Shown here: in pieces, positions 22,471-34,429 of the stretch | How the letters are laid out: the number at the start of each line of letters is the position of its first letter | How positions within the stretch are numbered: the first letter of the stretch is position 1 | Position numbers and translations under genes: made by a program | The notes under the pieces: model-generated | Databases searched by the model: none | What the model was told of the DNA's origin: nothing | The model's input: only the letters and a program-made list of their open reading frames with translations | Assembly: GCA_963691655.1 (NCBI GenBank) | Contig: OY829326.1 | Span: 80,965,235 to 81,029,234 of the forward strand | DNA from: Toxonevra muliebris | Taxonomy: Eukaryota > Arthropoda > Insecta > Diptera > Pallopteridae | Length of the DNA: 64,000 nucleotides | Direction: 5' to 3'

Positions 22471-23604
22471 CTCTTTTTCCCCCCTTTGTTTGGAAGCCAT
22501 TTTCTACTTATTCGATGAATATATTCAACACTGGAGTCATTTTAATGGAAACTTTTCGAAGTTAATAAAATAAATCTGCACTAGGTTGCTCCGCAATTAT
22601 TTTTCCCTAACTAAGCGTACAATTGTTGCTCGAGATTCTCAAAATTAACATTATTATTTTAGTAATTTGCCACACTGTAGTATGTGTTTACATTCACTTC
22701 TGTATGTATACATAGTTGAGTATGTAGTAGTGTGTGTTCTCTGTGCATGTCTTGTCAGTTGCCATATTTGTTAAACTTTGGTTCGCATACAAAATGAATT
22801 GTTTTCTTCTACGCTTAAAATAAAAAATATTCCTCTTTAACTTTACTTCTCCAACTTTTCTTATCTATGCCAAGACTTTACTTCATGTCTTTTAAATTGT
22901 TGCTCTGCTTCTTTAATGTGTGCGTGAGTGTTCGTGTATGTATGTGTGGTTATATTTTAAAAGGATTTATTAATTTGACATTTATCAGTATTACGTCCGA
23001 CGCTTCGCACTCGCTTTTTTGACGTTCAAAGTTCATTATCTCAGATAATATGTAAGTATGAATGTAATGTAAAAGGAGTAAAGAGAAACTTATTTTTCAG
23101 AATATAAAACAATAATGAATATTTTCTTTCAATATATTACATTATTGATTATATTTTTATTCCGTTGTTGAACAAGGTTAATAAAGCTTTTAAAATGTCA
23201 AAAGAAAACTTCCGCTGGTAACCTCAGGCAAAAACAATAACAACAAGCCAACAAAATATTCGCAACAATTTTTATATTGCATTCGTTGCTCAGTTCTCGA
23301 TGGTTACCTACGAGTATCAGCGCATTGTAAATTTATCAACAACACTGCCGCACTTCGTTGTAATTAAAAATGTTTACCGTTCGTAAGAAAAGTAAACAAT
23401 CGACGCCATTTTCGTTGCTCAAAAAAGTTGCCACCCAACAGCCACAACCACCTTTCGATATTAAAACAAAAAACCCAATGAAACACTAACACGAAAAAAT
23501 AAAAAAATATTTTTAATAAATTTTTAAATTTTAACTTCAAGAAAAGTTTATTCAGTTGGCGAGAAATCGAAATGAAAAATATTCGATCAAGGATCATTTT
23601 AAAT
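22471..23604. other. AT-rich non-coding stretch, nothing recognised
   Basis: TATG/TGTG simple-sequence runs occur around 22680-22740 and 22920-22950. A 77-codon minus-strand frame at 23364-23597 is Phe/Leu-rich with no family signature and probably reflects AT bias. Confidence 0.4.
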
Positions 23605-24290
23605 TTTCTGGTTTAGAGTTGTAGGTGGGCTGGACTTAACCAAAGCACTCAGTCACGAGGACCATTGTGCTATACCCAAAGATAGAACCAGTAGAAGAGA
23701 GTAGAGAGACAGGAAAGTTATGTGGGAATAAATGGGAAGAAAAAACGTTTCTAGGGTCTCTCAACCTCGAACTTCTTTGTTTCACTGATGAACCTTAGAA
23801 GCTCAGGAAGAGGGAGAGTATGGATATTATTCATACTCAAGACATCACTACCCAACAGCCTTAATCTGATTCTCGCGAACGCCAGACAGCTACAAAGATA
23901 ATGCTCCATAGTATCGACGTCCTCAAGACACGATTGGTAAGTTGGATCGGTAATGACGCCATGTTAGTCAAAAGCTGACCACATGTGTTGTGCCCTGTGA
24001 TGACAGCCACCAGTTGTCTCAGGTCCTTCTCAGTTTCAGGAGAAATTCCGCTGATTTCCTGTTAGGTTGTCTCACGAAGCACTTTGCGGTTCTGCAGGAG
24101 TCAAACTCGGACCATCATTCTCTATGGATAAAACTCACGAAATCGTTGATCCAACGCATTATCTCCCCAGAACTTACGCCAAGAAAAGGTTCCGGACTCC
24201 ATGGTGTAATTGCAGAGCTTTCATTACCTAGTTTCTGGGTTGGTAAAGTTGTAAATCTAAAGCACATTTATCATTTTTATGATTTAGGTT
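23605..24290 (-). pseudogene. C-terminus and 3' UTR of an RNase H-type LINE, second copy
   Basis: Minus-strand translation near 23960-23760 gives CLEDVDTMEHYLCSC, FARIRLRLLGSDVLS and LPELLRFISETKKFE. These line up with the Cys/His knuckle and C-terminus of the LINE at 9386-10350 (ADHFLGVCPAF.. LLRFINKSGRFKE). The 3' UTR shares the AGCACAATGG..TGAGTGCT layout with that copy. Stops and frameshifts interrupt the upstream part (23960-24290), where RNase H would be. It is 5'-truncated. Confidence 0.65.
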
Positions 24291-24566
24291 AAAGTCGATT
24301 TACTTACGAAGGGCACTTCTTCAGTTTCGGCTGTAGCAACATTGAGTGTTGTCAGATCCCATGTGATGCCTCCATAGTAAAGTTTGACATTTTTTAGCAT
24401 ATACATACATACGTACTCAGAACGTTTTGTTATACAAGCGTCATTTGTGTGGTTTACATTGAGTTGAAAAATTTATCTCGAAAAAATGGAATCAAATTGC
24501 AAAAATTTTCCTGCGTTTATTTATTATGATTTTCGAGAAGAACTATCTCAAGAACAGTGCATTGAT

Positions 24567-25266
24567 CAGAGTTGTCAGATTGTGGGATTTCGCATATAAT
24601 ATGGGATTTCTTAACCCCCAAAGTGCAAAAGGGATTTCACACATCAAAATGGGATTTTTTGAAATAATTTACAATCAACAACAAACTTATTTTTATGAGC
24701 TAAGAAACAATTTTTTTTTTTAGTTTGATTTTGGTTCTCGTATTATTTGGAAACGTAGAGAAATTCTAATAATGCCATATTGTAGAGCATACCTTCTTTA
24801 AACTTGTCCTTATCCCAAACTTATTTTTTTATCGTAATTATTCTCTTACTTGATAGCAAGAATCTCACACTTAGAGGGGGCAATCATAAAATTTTTTTAA
24901 TTGATAGTATGCCTGGATAATTTTGTCTTAGAAAACAAAAATATAATAAAACTATTGGCTCCTCTGTGGGAACCACTGCGCCATAACGGCATTGATTTTT
25001 TTTTCAGGTTTTTTGTCTTGAAATCAGGATCTTTTAAATCGAACTATCCTGAATATAAATGAATATTTTTTGAAGTCCACAATTTCATAGTAATGAAATT
25101 CGTTGTTACGTTATATAAAAATGGTTAAGAAAAGTAATACATAATTTTTTAAATGCAGTGTGTTCTATAATTTAATTTAAATAAAATTTTTCGAGAGGTT
25201 TTTTACCTTTTGAAATGGTAAAAATAGAGATTTTCGCATACGAACTTCGGATTTCTGACAACACTG
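24567..25266. mobile_element. Non-autonomous hAT element with 8-bp TSD GCATTGAT
   Basis: Ends CAGAGTTGTCAGA and TCTGACAACACTG form inverted repeats (12 of 13) and the similarity continues inward to TTCGCATA on both sides. GCATTGAT is exactly duplicated at 24559-24566 and 25267-25274. The 700-bp interior has no transposase. A lone related end, AGTGTTGTCAGATCCC, lies near 24345. Confidence 0.92.
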
Positions 25267-25445
25267 GCATTGATAAATTTAACTCGATTTTTGGCGGTGA
25301 AGCACCTTCAAATACAACTACAATTTTTTTTTATAAATAATTAAGTTTTATTTGGAGAACATTTCTTTTTTAAACTTGTTATCAATAGTTTGTTTCAAAG
25401 TCTTAATTACTATTTCTGTCAAGTTTTTTTATGTGAGTAATGTAT

Positions 25446-25610
25446 AACAGGCTTAATGAACGTCTCTATACTCACAACAGCAGTGAGTATAGAGACGGGC
25501 AAATCAGACGCCCGTTTCGGAATCCGTCACGATTCCTCATCAGTGAACTTAGTGATAGTTCTTAGTCTTTCAACACCCTATATAAGCTACGAATATGTGT
25601 TTGAAATCGT
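25446..25610 (+). repeat. Single arm of the palindromic repeat family
   Basis: Contains AACAGGCTTAATGAACGT, GAGACGGGCAAATCAGACG, CGTTTCGGAATCCGTCACG, TTCCTCATCAGTGAACTTAG and CAACACCCTATATAAG in that order. The same order occurs at 12945-13136, and inverted at 51945-52085. The opposite arm is not seen here. Confidence 0.6.
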
Positions 25611-25832
25611 ATGGAATTTGAATTTTTGAATTTTTGTTTGAATTTTTATGGAAATTGCGTAGATTCCGGGAGAAACTCTTCGAAAAACATTTCAAAATAA
25701 GATGAGCAGTGTATTATTTTGCTTTCAATCGCCAGATTTCCTAAAAATGTTTTGTGATTAAGGTAGGACTGCAGTTCCTCAATTTCAAAAAATCGATTTT
25801 TTACTAACGGAGTTATAAGTATATACATAAAT

Positions 25833-27110
25833 CAGGCGCGGATACAAGGGGGAAGAGGAACAGGGGAAATTTCTGCTCCCCCCCAAAAGATTTTCAAACA
25901 CTTAAAAATTTAATAAAGGCAAAAAGGTGAACATAATTAGTTATTGTTGTTTTTAGTTATTACGATTTACTTTCAATTATAAGAATAAGGAATTATCTTG
26001 CTCATTAAACCACTTTTCTTCTCTATGGAAATGTGCTGAAATAATAATGATACCTAAACCAAATAAACCTGAAAACTCAGTGCCCTCATGTGGACCTATA
26101 AGTTTGCTGGCAATATTCTCGAAAATATTCGAAAGAATACTCTTGAGTAGATTGCTAAAATAACTAGAAAATAAGAATATAGTTTCGAATCACCAATCAT
26201 CATAAGCACGGTACTCCTGAGCAATATCATCGTATAGTGAATATTGTCACTGACTTTCTGGAACGCAAAAAATATTGCTCTGCCATATTTTTGGACATTC
26301 AAGAAGCGTTCGAAAAAGTTTGGCATCAAGGGCTGTTACACAAATTAAAAAAATTACTTCCTGCTCCATTTTATTTGGTCTTAAAGTCCTATCATTTTAT
26401 GTCAAAGTAAGTGATGAACTATCAGCCAAATGTCAAGTGAAAGCCGGAGTACCAATTGCTAATCTAGTTCAGAAACAGCTCGACGACGTTCAACAATGGT
26501 TACTTCGTGGATGAGTGTTTGACAGGAGTTCCATCTGCCTCAGGTTCGATTCCCTGATGGGGTGAAATTCATAAAAAATTGTCCAAATGGATTGTTCTAA
26601 TAAAATGGATCATTTCGGTGATTTAGTTCTTAAATACGCGACTCAAGTACCAGTTCAACGGGTTCTATTCTTAAGTAGAGAATTGAATCCACAAAAAAAA
26701 AAAAAATCAAAATTATAGGTTTCGGGTCGACATAAAGAAAATCCCACATGGGAAAGAGAAAATTTGAATACAGGGTAGGAATCAGCTACCTTAAATTATT
26801 CTTAAAATTCTACTAATTCTGAACCCATTATAAGCCAATCTAAAACCGAAAACTGAATAAATGTATCCTATTGTTATATTTTCCACTATCCTTTACCATG
26901 CAAATAGATCATAGAAATTGGGAAATGCTTTGCTACAAGAACAGGATTTCCCAAAAAGCATAACGTACCAGTAAGTTTTCACATGGCCATACCTTTGAAA
27001 TTGTTAGTTATCCAAATAAAGTTTATGAATAAGAAAAAAAAACGATACACGAACGAGAAAAAAAAACGCGTTTTGGTTCATATGGATAATCTCTTTCCCC
27101 CGGCACATTT
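25833..27110 (+). mobile_element. Composite hAT copy 1: LINE reverse transcriptase piece plus tRNA-SINE between CAGGNGCGGATACA ends
   Basis: The left end CAGGCGCGGATACAAGG matches the family at 37311 and 46007. Inside, in order: a jockey-type RT relic (PKPNKP.. at about 26050, then YHFMSK.. near 26400), a tRNA-like SINE head (26495-26565, with the box B-like GGTTCGATTCC), a conserved body, and an A-run at about 26691-26704. The right end has diverged: the expected TGTATCCGCC is not found, though GTTTTGGTTCATATGG at 27070 still matches. Flanking DNA shows no clear TSD. Confidence 0.7.
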
Positions 27111-30100
27111 TTCCATTCGTTCCCTTTTATTACATTTTCAACCAAAGACTTTGTGAAGAAATATTGCACTTTATTCAATTATCTAAAAAATGGCGCTGTC
27201 ATAACGAAATTAATTGAATCTTTTATTGTTACTTGCATAGTGCTCTTGTTAAAAAATAAAAATATTTTAGCAGTTATTCAGTAAAATGATAGAGTATATT
27301 TCATAATTTTTTACTTTACTTAAATTTTATGCTCACGAATAAAAGATCGTAAAACAATGTATAAAACTCAATAGATAAATTTTTGTATATGAAGAAATAT
27401 GCTTAAGGTGACCACTTTTTTTCAGAAAAATTATAGAAGTACAGCTGCTGTACTAGAAAGATACCGCAAACAATACCTCAAACGACTGCAGGTTTTTATG
27501 AACCGATATCATCGAATATTACTCAACATTTTCTGACCTAATACAATATGAGTCCACAGAACAAATATAAAGTTCTTAGACGTTCGGATCAGAAGACAAA
27601 AGTGGATAAAAAATAGGAAGATTGCTCCTACGACAATGAAATGTTTTATGCCTCGTAAATTTAAGGTAGCTAAGAAAAATTTCAAAAATGGTTGAAATCG
27701 GTCAGACCCTAGGATTACTTCCTTTGGGCTTGTAGTAAAGGTTTCTAAATATTTTCATTTAAGTATAAGCAAAATGTGTTCAAAATAATCAAACATTTTA
27801 TCCATCAACTATCATTTCTTTAATTACATCATTTAATTTCAAAAGCTGCTTACGAGATCGACATCTTATACTACTGCTGCAAAGGTGAGATGATGCAAGA
27901 AGACTATCAGTATTTGTTGGAGTTCTATTTCACTTTCTAGAAATTATCAACCTATACTTCCTGTTTCTTTGCTTCCTTGGAAAGAATACTGTTGCATCAA
28001 TTATGTCCTTTCAATGTATCAGTATTTTTTGGATAGTAGCAGGCATGAATCACCAGTTATATTTTGTAACAAATAGTTTAGCCGGAGATTTGGTTCGCTC
28101 TGGCAACTCCGGAATCTGGAATGGCTGATCTCAAAAATTGAATTTTCAATATTTTTACTTAATTCTGGTTCCGACTATAGGCACAGATCTATCGATTAAT
28201 ATGTTGATTCAATCTTTGATTTTAGGATTTTTTTTTGACACAGGTATCATTAAACGATAGTTGTTCTACAGATATATAGTCGATGTAACTGTATATTTTG
28301 ACGTAAATAAATTTTTGAATGGTTCTTGAAATAGATGAATGGTCAAAAAATCACCTTCGGTCGGACACTACTTTTTACAGTAGGATTTTGTAAATTATGT
28401 AATTGGAAATGGAATTTTTACTAAATATAATAAGTTATATAATAATAAGGTGAATTTTATTGTACTCGATAATCAAATACAACTCGATTTGAAAAATTTT
28501 TGTTTTTTTAATAAACGGGTGAATTTGAAAATTTTGAAAATTCGTAAAAAAAAAAGGGAAAAATGGTCATTTAAGGCCTTTGGGGTGGTTCTCGGTTTAA
28601 TTGTATCTAAAAACTGAGTACAACATTCACTTTAGCGATTTATTTTACATAGGTGTAGATATCTGAAATTCTTTTATGTGCAAGGTAAATGTTTTCCATA
28701 CAAGATCCCAAACCTATTGTAGCTCATCCAGTTTTCGCAATTTTAATTTTAATTTTTCATATTCTGCAGGCGGAGGGAAGATTTGAAATACTTTAGCAAA
28801 ATAAGGCATCTAATGTAGATACTCCACAATTCAACTATTTAAACGAGAAATTGTTCATCTAAATTTGATTATCATAATTCAATTTATGGTAAATTATATT
28901 TAAAAACAATTTTAAATATCATATGAAATATGAGTAGACAAAATAATCATATTAATGCAATTTATTAGGTTCAAAGTTCAGCTAAAGTGCTAAGTTGTGA
29001 TTTGGTTTCCCAATCAATTAAAATCTACTAAAAATGCATACAGTTTTTTTTTTTTAAATATAATGAAGCAAATCAAAAGTCAAAAATACATTTGCATCAT
29101 ATGAAAAACAACCACAGATATAGAGTGAACAGGTAGTTGACCAATTTAGTAAAATAGTTCATGAATACCCGGCGCTGCCCGGGAGATGAAAGCAAAAGAA
29201 AACATTAAAATTTATTTGAGCCGAATCTTACAAATTGATCGAATAGAATTCAGCTTTCTTTTATAGGTAGAGTATTCTATAGCGATGGTTTTTATAAACC
29301 ATATCTTTAAAAAAATAATAAAAAAGAAAATATTTACAGTGGTGTCAAATCCTACAAAGCTGGTTCTCCTCTTTAGATTCTTAAAAAACACTAGCGGCGA
29401 ACTTTAGTTGTATTGAATTTTAAATTTCAATTGAATTGATTTTTTTGAATCCAAAAATGTTGTATGCTCTTTGGTCATTTGTACAAAACTGGTCACTTCT
29501 GATGAGAGAGCACTTTTGCCAATTCAAGTTTAAAAACATACATATATGTATAAATTCGGACTTTTGAGACGTACTTCTTACTCCTTAAATTAATTTGATT
29601 GCGCTGGATTTAGAAGAGCCAGCGACAAAATTAATGAACTAGTGAGTCAGGTCAAGAGCAGTTACTCTTTTGTGTATACCCATACACACATAAATAATTA
29701 AATAAAATGAAGCAACCCGAGAAAAATGGCAGTGAACATTTTAATAAATTATGTTACTTAATAAAGAACGAACACTTTCATTATTTCGCACTTTTATTTT
29801 AAATTTAAATATGTAATATAAATGTTAATAAAATTAAATAATAACAAAATGAAAAACAGAATTAATGTAATTAATATGTATATACACATACATACGTCTG
29901 CACTTACGAGTATTTTACATACGTATATTGTAAACTTGTACCGCACCTACATACATATACTTTAGCACTTTATATCCTTTAAACAAAAAGTGAGAAAGGG
30001 AAGCACGAGCAAACGAATGATCCTTTTCAATAACGATAAGAGGAAATTTAATTAAATTTCGTTCAATGTTAAAATATTCAAACAAAAATATACGCACATA

Positions 30101-33100
30101 TATACTGCATACATACATGCATATAAATAAATGTTTATATAGACAGGCAGGTATATAAGAGGGCAGTGAACAGGAAGGGGAGCAATTTTCAAAGGTAGGC
30201 GTGAATTGCAAACAAATAAATAAACGAACGAACAAAAAGAAAAATAACACATTTTATGCATTAAAAGCCTCCAAGTTAAACTTCCGCTTTTAATTAAATC
30301 ATTATTAATCTCTTTGCGTGACAGATTGGATGCACTTTTAAACAAAATTAATACAAACTGCTTTCATTTTTATCTTATATATGCAAGCAAATGTATGCAC
30401 TAGTGTATCCTGAGGTTTTCAATGGGGCTTTTAATTTTTTCGTCTCCTAAATTTTTTTTTCCATTTATGGCCAACGATAAAAATGTATGAAAACTTCATT
30501 GGCAAGGAGGGGATCCTCCTCCTTGTACCCGCTAGTGTTGACAATCATACATATTTGAACGAATTATGTCTAGTATATCTTTGAACTATTACAAGACTTT
30601 AAATGCGGTTTTCGATTGATTTAAGCCTTCTATAAATTATTTAACCATCCACACAAATATTCGAATTCTTCCAAATTACAAATTTTAAATGGAAAAATAC
30701 ATGAAATGCTTAATGGTAATGGGAACTGAAGAACTAGAATTATTCCCATAAATTTAAAAATAAAAGATATAGGTTTTTTTCATATTTTTCAGTTTACACT
30801 GTTATTGCAACAGAATATTTTGAAATCAAAGGTTGTACAGAGCTTGTAAAATTAATATATGATGTCCCTTTAATTGTTTGAACCTGTTTGGAGCCGCAAC
30901 AATATCACCCATCAATATAAAGTGTGAGGGCTTCCCTAACTTGCTTACATATACACTAGCGTGCTATAATTTGATACATGCACATAATTGATCATCATAT
31001 TTGTTATTGTTCGGTTTTTGTAATGCTAACTAAATTTACAATGATCTTACATTTTGAATAAGTCAATTCTTTTCTTTTGCCTTTCGACCGTCATTACGAT
31101 CAAACTACTTGCTTAATATTAATTATAAATTTATTGAATATTAAAACCGTGTTTTTCTTGAATTTTCTAAATCGAACCAATAGCTAACGAAAAAGCTTGT
31201 TGACTCAACAGAACCCTTAAGTTAACATTTCGTAGAATAAAGAAAATAATATATCACAAAATACACTGTCACACACTGGGTCGGTTTTTGAGAATTGTAC
31301 CTTGAATGAATTAGAAAAAATGTTGATGAAAAAATATTCCTTTGAGTCAATAACGAAGATTCTATAAAAAAGAAATACAAATTTGAATTCCAATCAGTTT
31401 GCATAGATACACGCGAATCCGGAAAATCCATGGATTTTGACTTTTCAATCTCGGGATTTTTGAAACCACTTTTAGACCGAATCCCTGGATCCCGGGATTG
31501 ACATCTCTAATGTACGCGTAATTAGCACAAACGGATTAGTATTCTTATTTTTCCCATAAAACAAACTCTCAATTCAATTATATACTTACGATAGTATTTA
31601 TAGAAGTTTATATTACTTCAATTGCAGTTGGCCATATATTTACCGCCGAGTAGTATCTGAAAGTAAAACAATCGAATTTAATAAAAATATATGCACATAT
31701 CTAAGTGGTACATAATTTTAAAATAATTTCTAATAAATGTGAAAAGCTAGGCTTTCTCCTTCTTAGTCGGACCAATTTTCAAAATAGATTTCAGTCCAAT
31801 AAGTGAACTAAAAAACGACAACCAAACTTGATTTTTTGAACTGAATCCGAATTTCGTCCTGTTTTTTTTAAAACTAGGCAGAAACTGAGCAATACTTGAA
31901 CCTTTTCAATTTATGAAAAAAGGCCAACCGATATTATTTTCATTATTAACATAGGGAAAATATTAAAGATGAGTACAAAACAATTTAAAGAAATTCGGCT
32001 TCAAAAAGAAATTAACACTGTAAAAATTTTGCCAAAGTTTTGAAAGCGTAAAAATGCAGTCTTAAAACATTTTGTTTTAATAGCTAAAAAATCTGGTCGT
32101 CGCGACGACCCTACCAGCCATATAATTGATGAAGAAGATAATACTATTTTATTTTTTTATAATGATTCCGACAAACACTGCTACATTGGCCCAAATCGAA
32201 CCAAATCTGAACATGTGATTTTTGGCTGAACCTGGTCTAGCCTGAATCTGAGCTATCGGTCGGGCCTTATTTGCCATAAAATCGGTCATTTCTCGTTTTC
32301 TGATATATTTACCACGGCCACGTCCACTACTCTACACCGCATTTTTTTACAAAACCGCATTGACAAATAATTTTTTCATACCAAATCTTAGAGCTGTGCC
32401 ACAAATTAATGTTGAAATTATGGCCAAACAAACAAACAGACTTGATACATTCAATTTTATGTAGTAGAAGATAGAAGGCAATCACATTGAAGCTTTCGGT
32501 CTAACTATGTTCTTGCCAAAAAAAAATGAAAAAAGGGCTGCCACTCCAACAACAAATCATGGCAAATGATGAAAGACAAGATGAAAAAGGAGAATTCTTT
32601 TTCCAGATTCAGGCTAGGTTAAAAACAAAAATTTGATTCCATTAACTTTCGATTTCCTCAACATCCTGAAGAGATTCAGCAGTCGCACTATGTGCGCTGT
32701 AAACATCAATCAATCTATCAGGCCACGATGAGAGATTGTCTGTGACATTTTGAAACCTGAAATCAGTAACACCGTGTCAATCGGATAAAAACATTGAAGC
32801 CCTTTTATATTGATTTTATTCTCCAAACTTAAAGTAATTATATTCCGTTATAACAAAATTTCATTTACAACCATTTTGCTTGAAATACGAAAACCACAAT
32901 TCGTAAAACTTTAAAATTTTCTTTTAAGTTCGCAACCACATTGAAAGAGGTAAAATATAATTAAATTTTTTTTCTATACTGTGTGCGAATAAAATCATGT
33001 AAACGTTTAAAAAACTTTTACCTTATTCAGTATGTGAAAAGAGTTTCTTCTACTGCTGTCATTGATCTTCTCTATGAGTAAAATATACTAAATGCTAAAA

Positions 33101-33215
33101 TGTTTCTTTATATTTAAGAATAATTTAATTTTTTGCTGTAGAAACTAAACCAACAAATATTATGCTTAATATGATTATGAGTGTTTCGGAACCTATTTGG
33201 TATACCTACAATTTA
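27111..33215. other. Long AT-rich stretch without genes
   Basis: No frame above about 110 codons and none with a known signature. I note CATA/TATG repeats at 29880-29960 and 30080-30130; a segment at 30690-30770 (AATGGAAAAATAC, CCCATAAATTTAAA) that recurs at 45305-45355 and 45643-45700; an ACCCGGCGCTGCCCGGG phrase at 29168; a hAT-like end at 31440-31512; and a perfect 16-bp palindrome GGTCGTCGCGACGACC at about 32095. Confidence 0.5.
31435..31512. repeat. Lone hAT-like end (..GGGATTGACATCTCTA)
   Basis: The block TTTCAATCTCGGGATTTTTG, CACTTTTAGACCGAATCCC and GGGATTGACATCTCTA recurs in altered form at 47745-47820. Its reverse complement begins TAGAGATGTCAATCCCGGG, a hAT-style end. No partner end is visible nearby. 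Confidence 0.45.
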
Positions 33216-33224
33216 TAACTATAG

Positions 33225-33290
33225 GGTGACAGACGACCTCGACAGTCTAATGGGTAGTGCACTAGACTTTCACCCGGGATGTCTTGGTCT
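33225..33290 (+). repeat. SINE tRNA-head fragment
   Basis: GACGACCTCGACAGTCTAAT and GTGCACTAGACTTTCA match, with two changes, the head of the SINE at 60051-60355 (there on the minus strand). Only the head is present; it stops at a TAGGGATGGCC phrase that resembles a hAT end and may mark a later insertion. Confidence 0.6.
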
Positions 33291-34040
33291 AGGGATGGCC
33301 GATATATCGATTGATACTATCGAAATCGATATTTTCGCTATCCGTTTGCATTTTGACCACGGCAATCTTACTTTACTATGCCCTTTAAATTTTTCTTCCC
33401 TTATTCTTACTCAACGTATAATTACCAATAACTTTTTTCTTTTCTATAAAAACAAACTTTTGACTTTTTAGACTCCTCAATAAATCCATTAAAACTTAAA
33501 TATTTTAATGTAAAATTTCTGTACTCCTCTTTCACTTTCACAGACTCCACTTTGTTTTTGCTGGCATAAATTTAAATTGAAACAGGTCGCTTTCTAATTG
33601 AGAGAATAATATATCAATTTTCCATTTCGACAGCGGCAATGACAGCAACTGAAGCGACTGAAGGTAAATTGAGATTAACACACTTCAACATTCAATTCGA
33701 AGCAAATATAGATAGATAATAAACACTGTAGTCTATAGATAGACAACAACATAAAAACAAATAAGACACAAAAAAAGGGTTAACAATTCCGAATTCCAAT
33801 AAAATAAAGATCCTTATTTCTCCTTACCAAACCTTTCGCAACCCCTTCTTGTTACACAGTATTTTTGTGTTCGCTTTTCCGGATGGAAATATTTTGAAAT
33901 CATTTACACAGTGGAGAAAAATATTGTTTTAATGATGAAAAAAATTCTTCGAAACTCGAGACAATATCAATTAATGTTGCCTTCGTTTATATAATATTAA
34001 ACAATATTACATTCAAAGTTAATTAATATCTCAAACAGCT
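33291..34040. other. Non-coding, possible hAT end at left
   Basis: TAGGGATGGCCGATATATCG followed by ATCGAT-rich DNA is typical of some hAT termini. I could not find an inverted partner up to 34 kb. Otherwise nothing is recognised. Confidence 0.35.
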
Positions 34041-34321
34041 CCATACACATTGACGACAGCAGCTACACGAACACACAACACACAAACTCTGTCGGCTACA
34101 ACTATTGCCCTGTAGTCAGCTACTAAACACAATGGAAACGGCACCACCTGCAGCAAATGCTGCCAAAACAACAAAAGCAAACTGTCTTCTCTTTCTGTCG
34201 CTTGTCAAATTAGAAATTGATTTAAAATTGGGTACAGCCACAATTGTGGTCGGTGGTCGTGTCGTCGCCAAAATAAATTTGACAGATTGAGTCGTGTAGC
34301 TGCCGTCGTCAATGTGTATGG
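34041..34321. repeat. 30-bp inverted repeat pair enclosing 221 bp
   Basis: CCATACACATTGACGAC-GCAGCTACACGA at 34041-34070 is matched by its reverse complement at 34292-34321 with one mismatch in 30. The enclosed DNA is less AT-rich than its surroundings. It contains a 61-codon frame without known similarity. A MITE is the simplest reading, but I find no target-site duplication. Confidence 0.65.
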
Positions 34322-34429
34322 TGCATATGGCTGCAAGAATCATCCAACTTAGCATGCTTTGTAAAATGATAATAATACTCTAATCTGCTCTGTGTCAGAT
34401 TTTTTGATTAGGAAACTGCTGAGAAAGAG

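Noticed and set aside
26495..26565. True tRNA gene
   Set aside because: Same head occurs at the same place in all three composite hAT copies and is followed by a body and A-run; SINE-derived.
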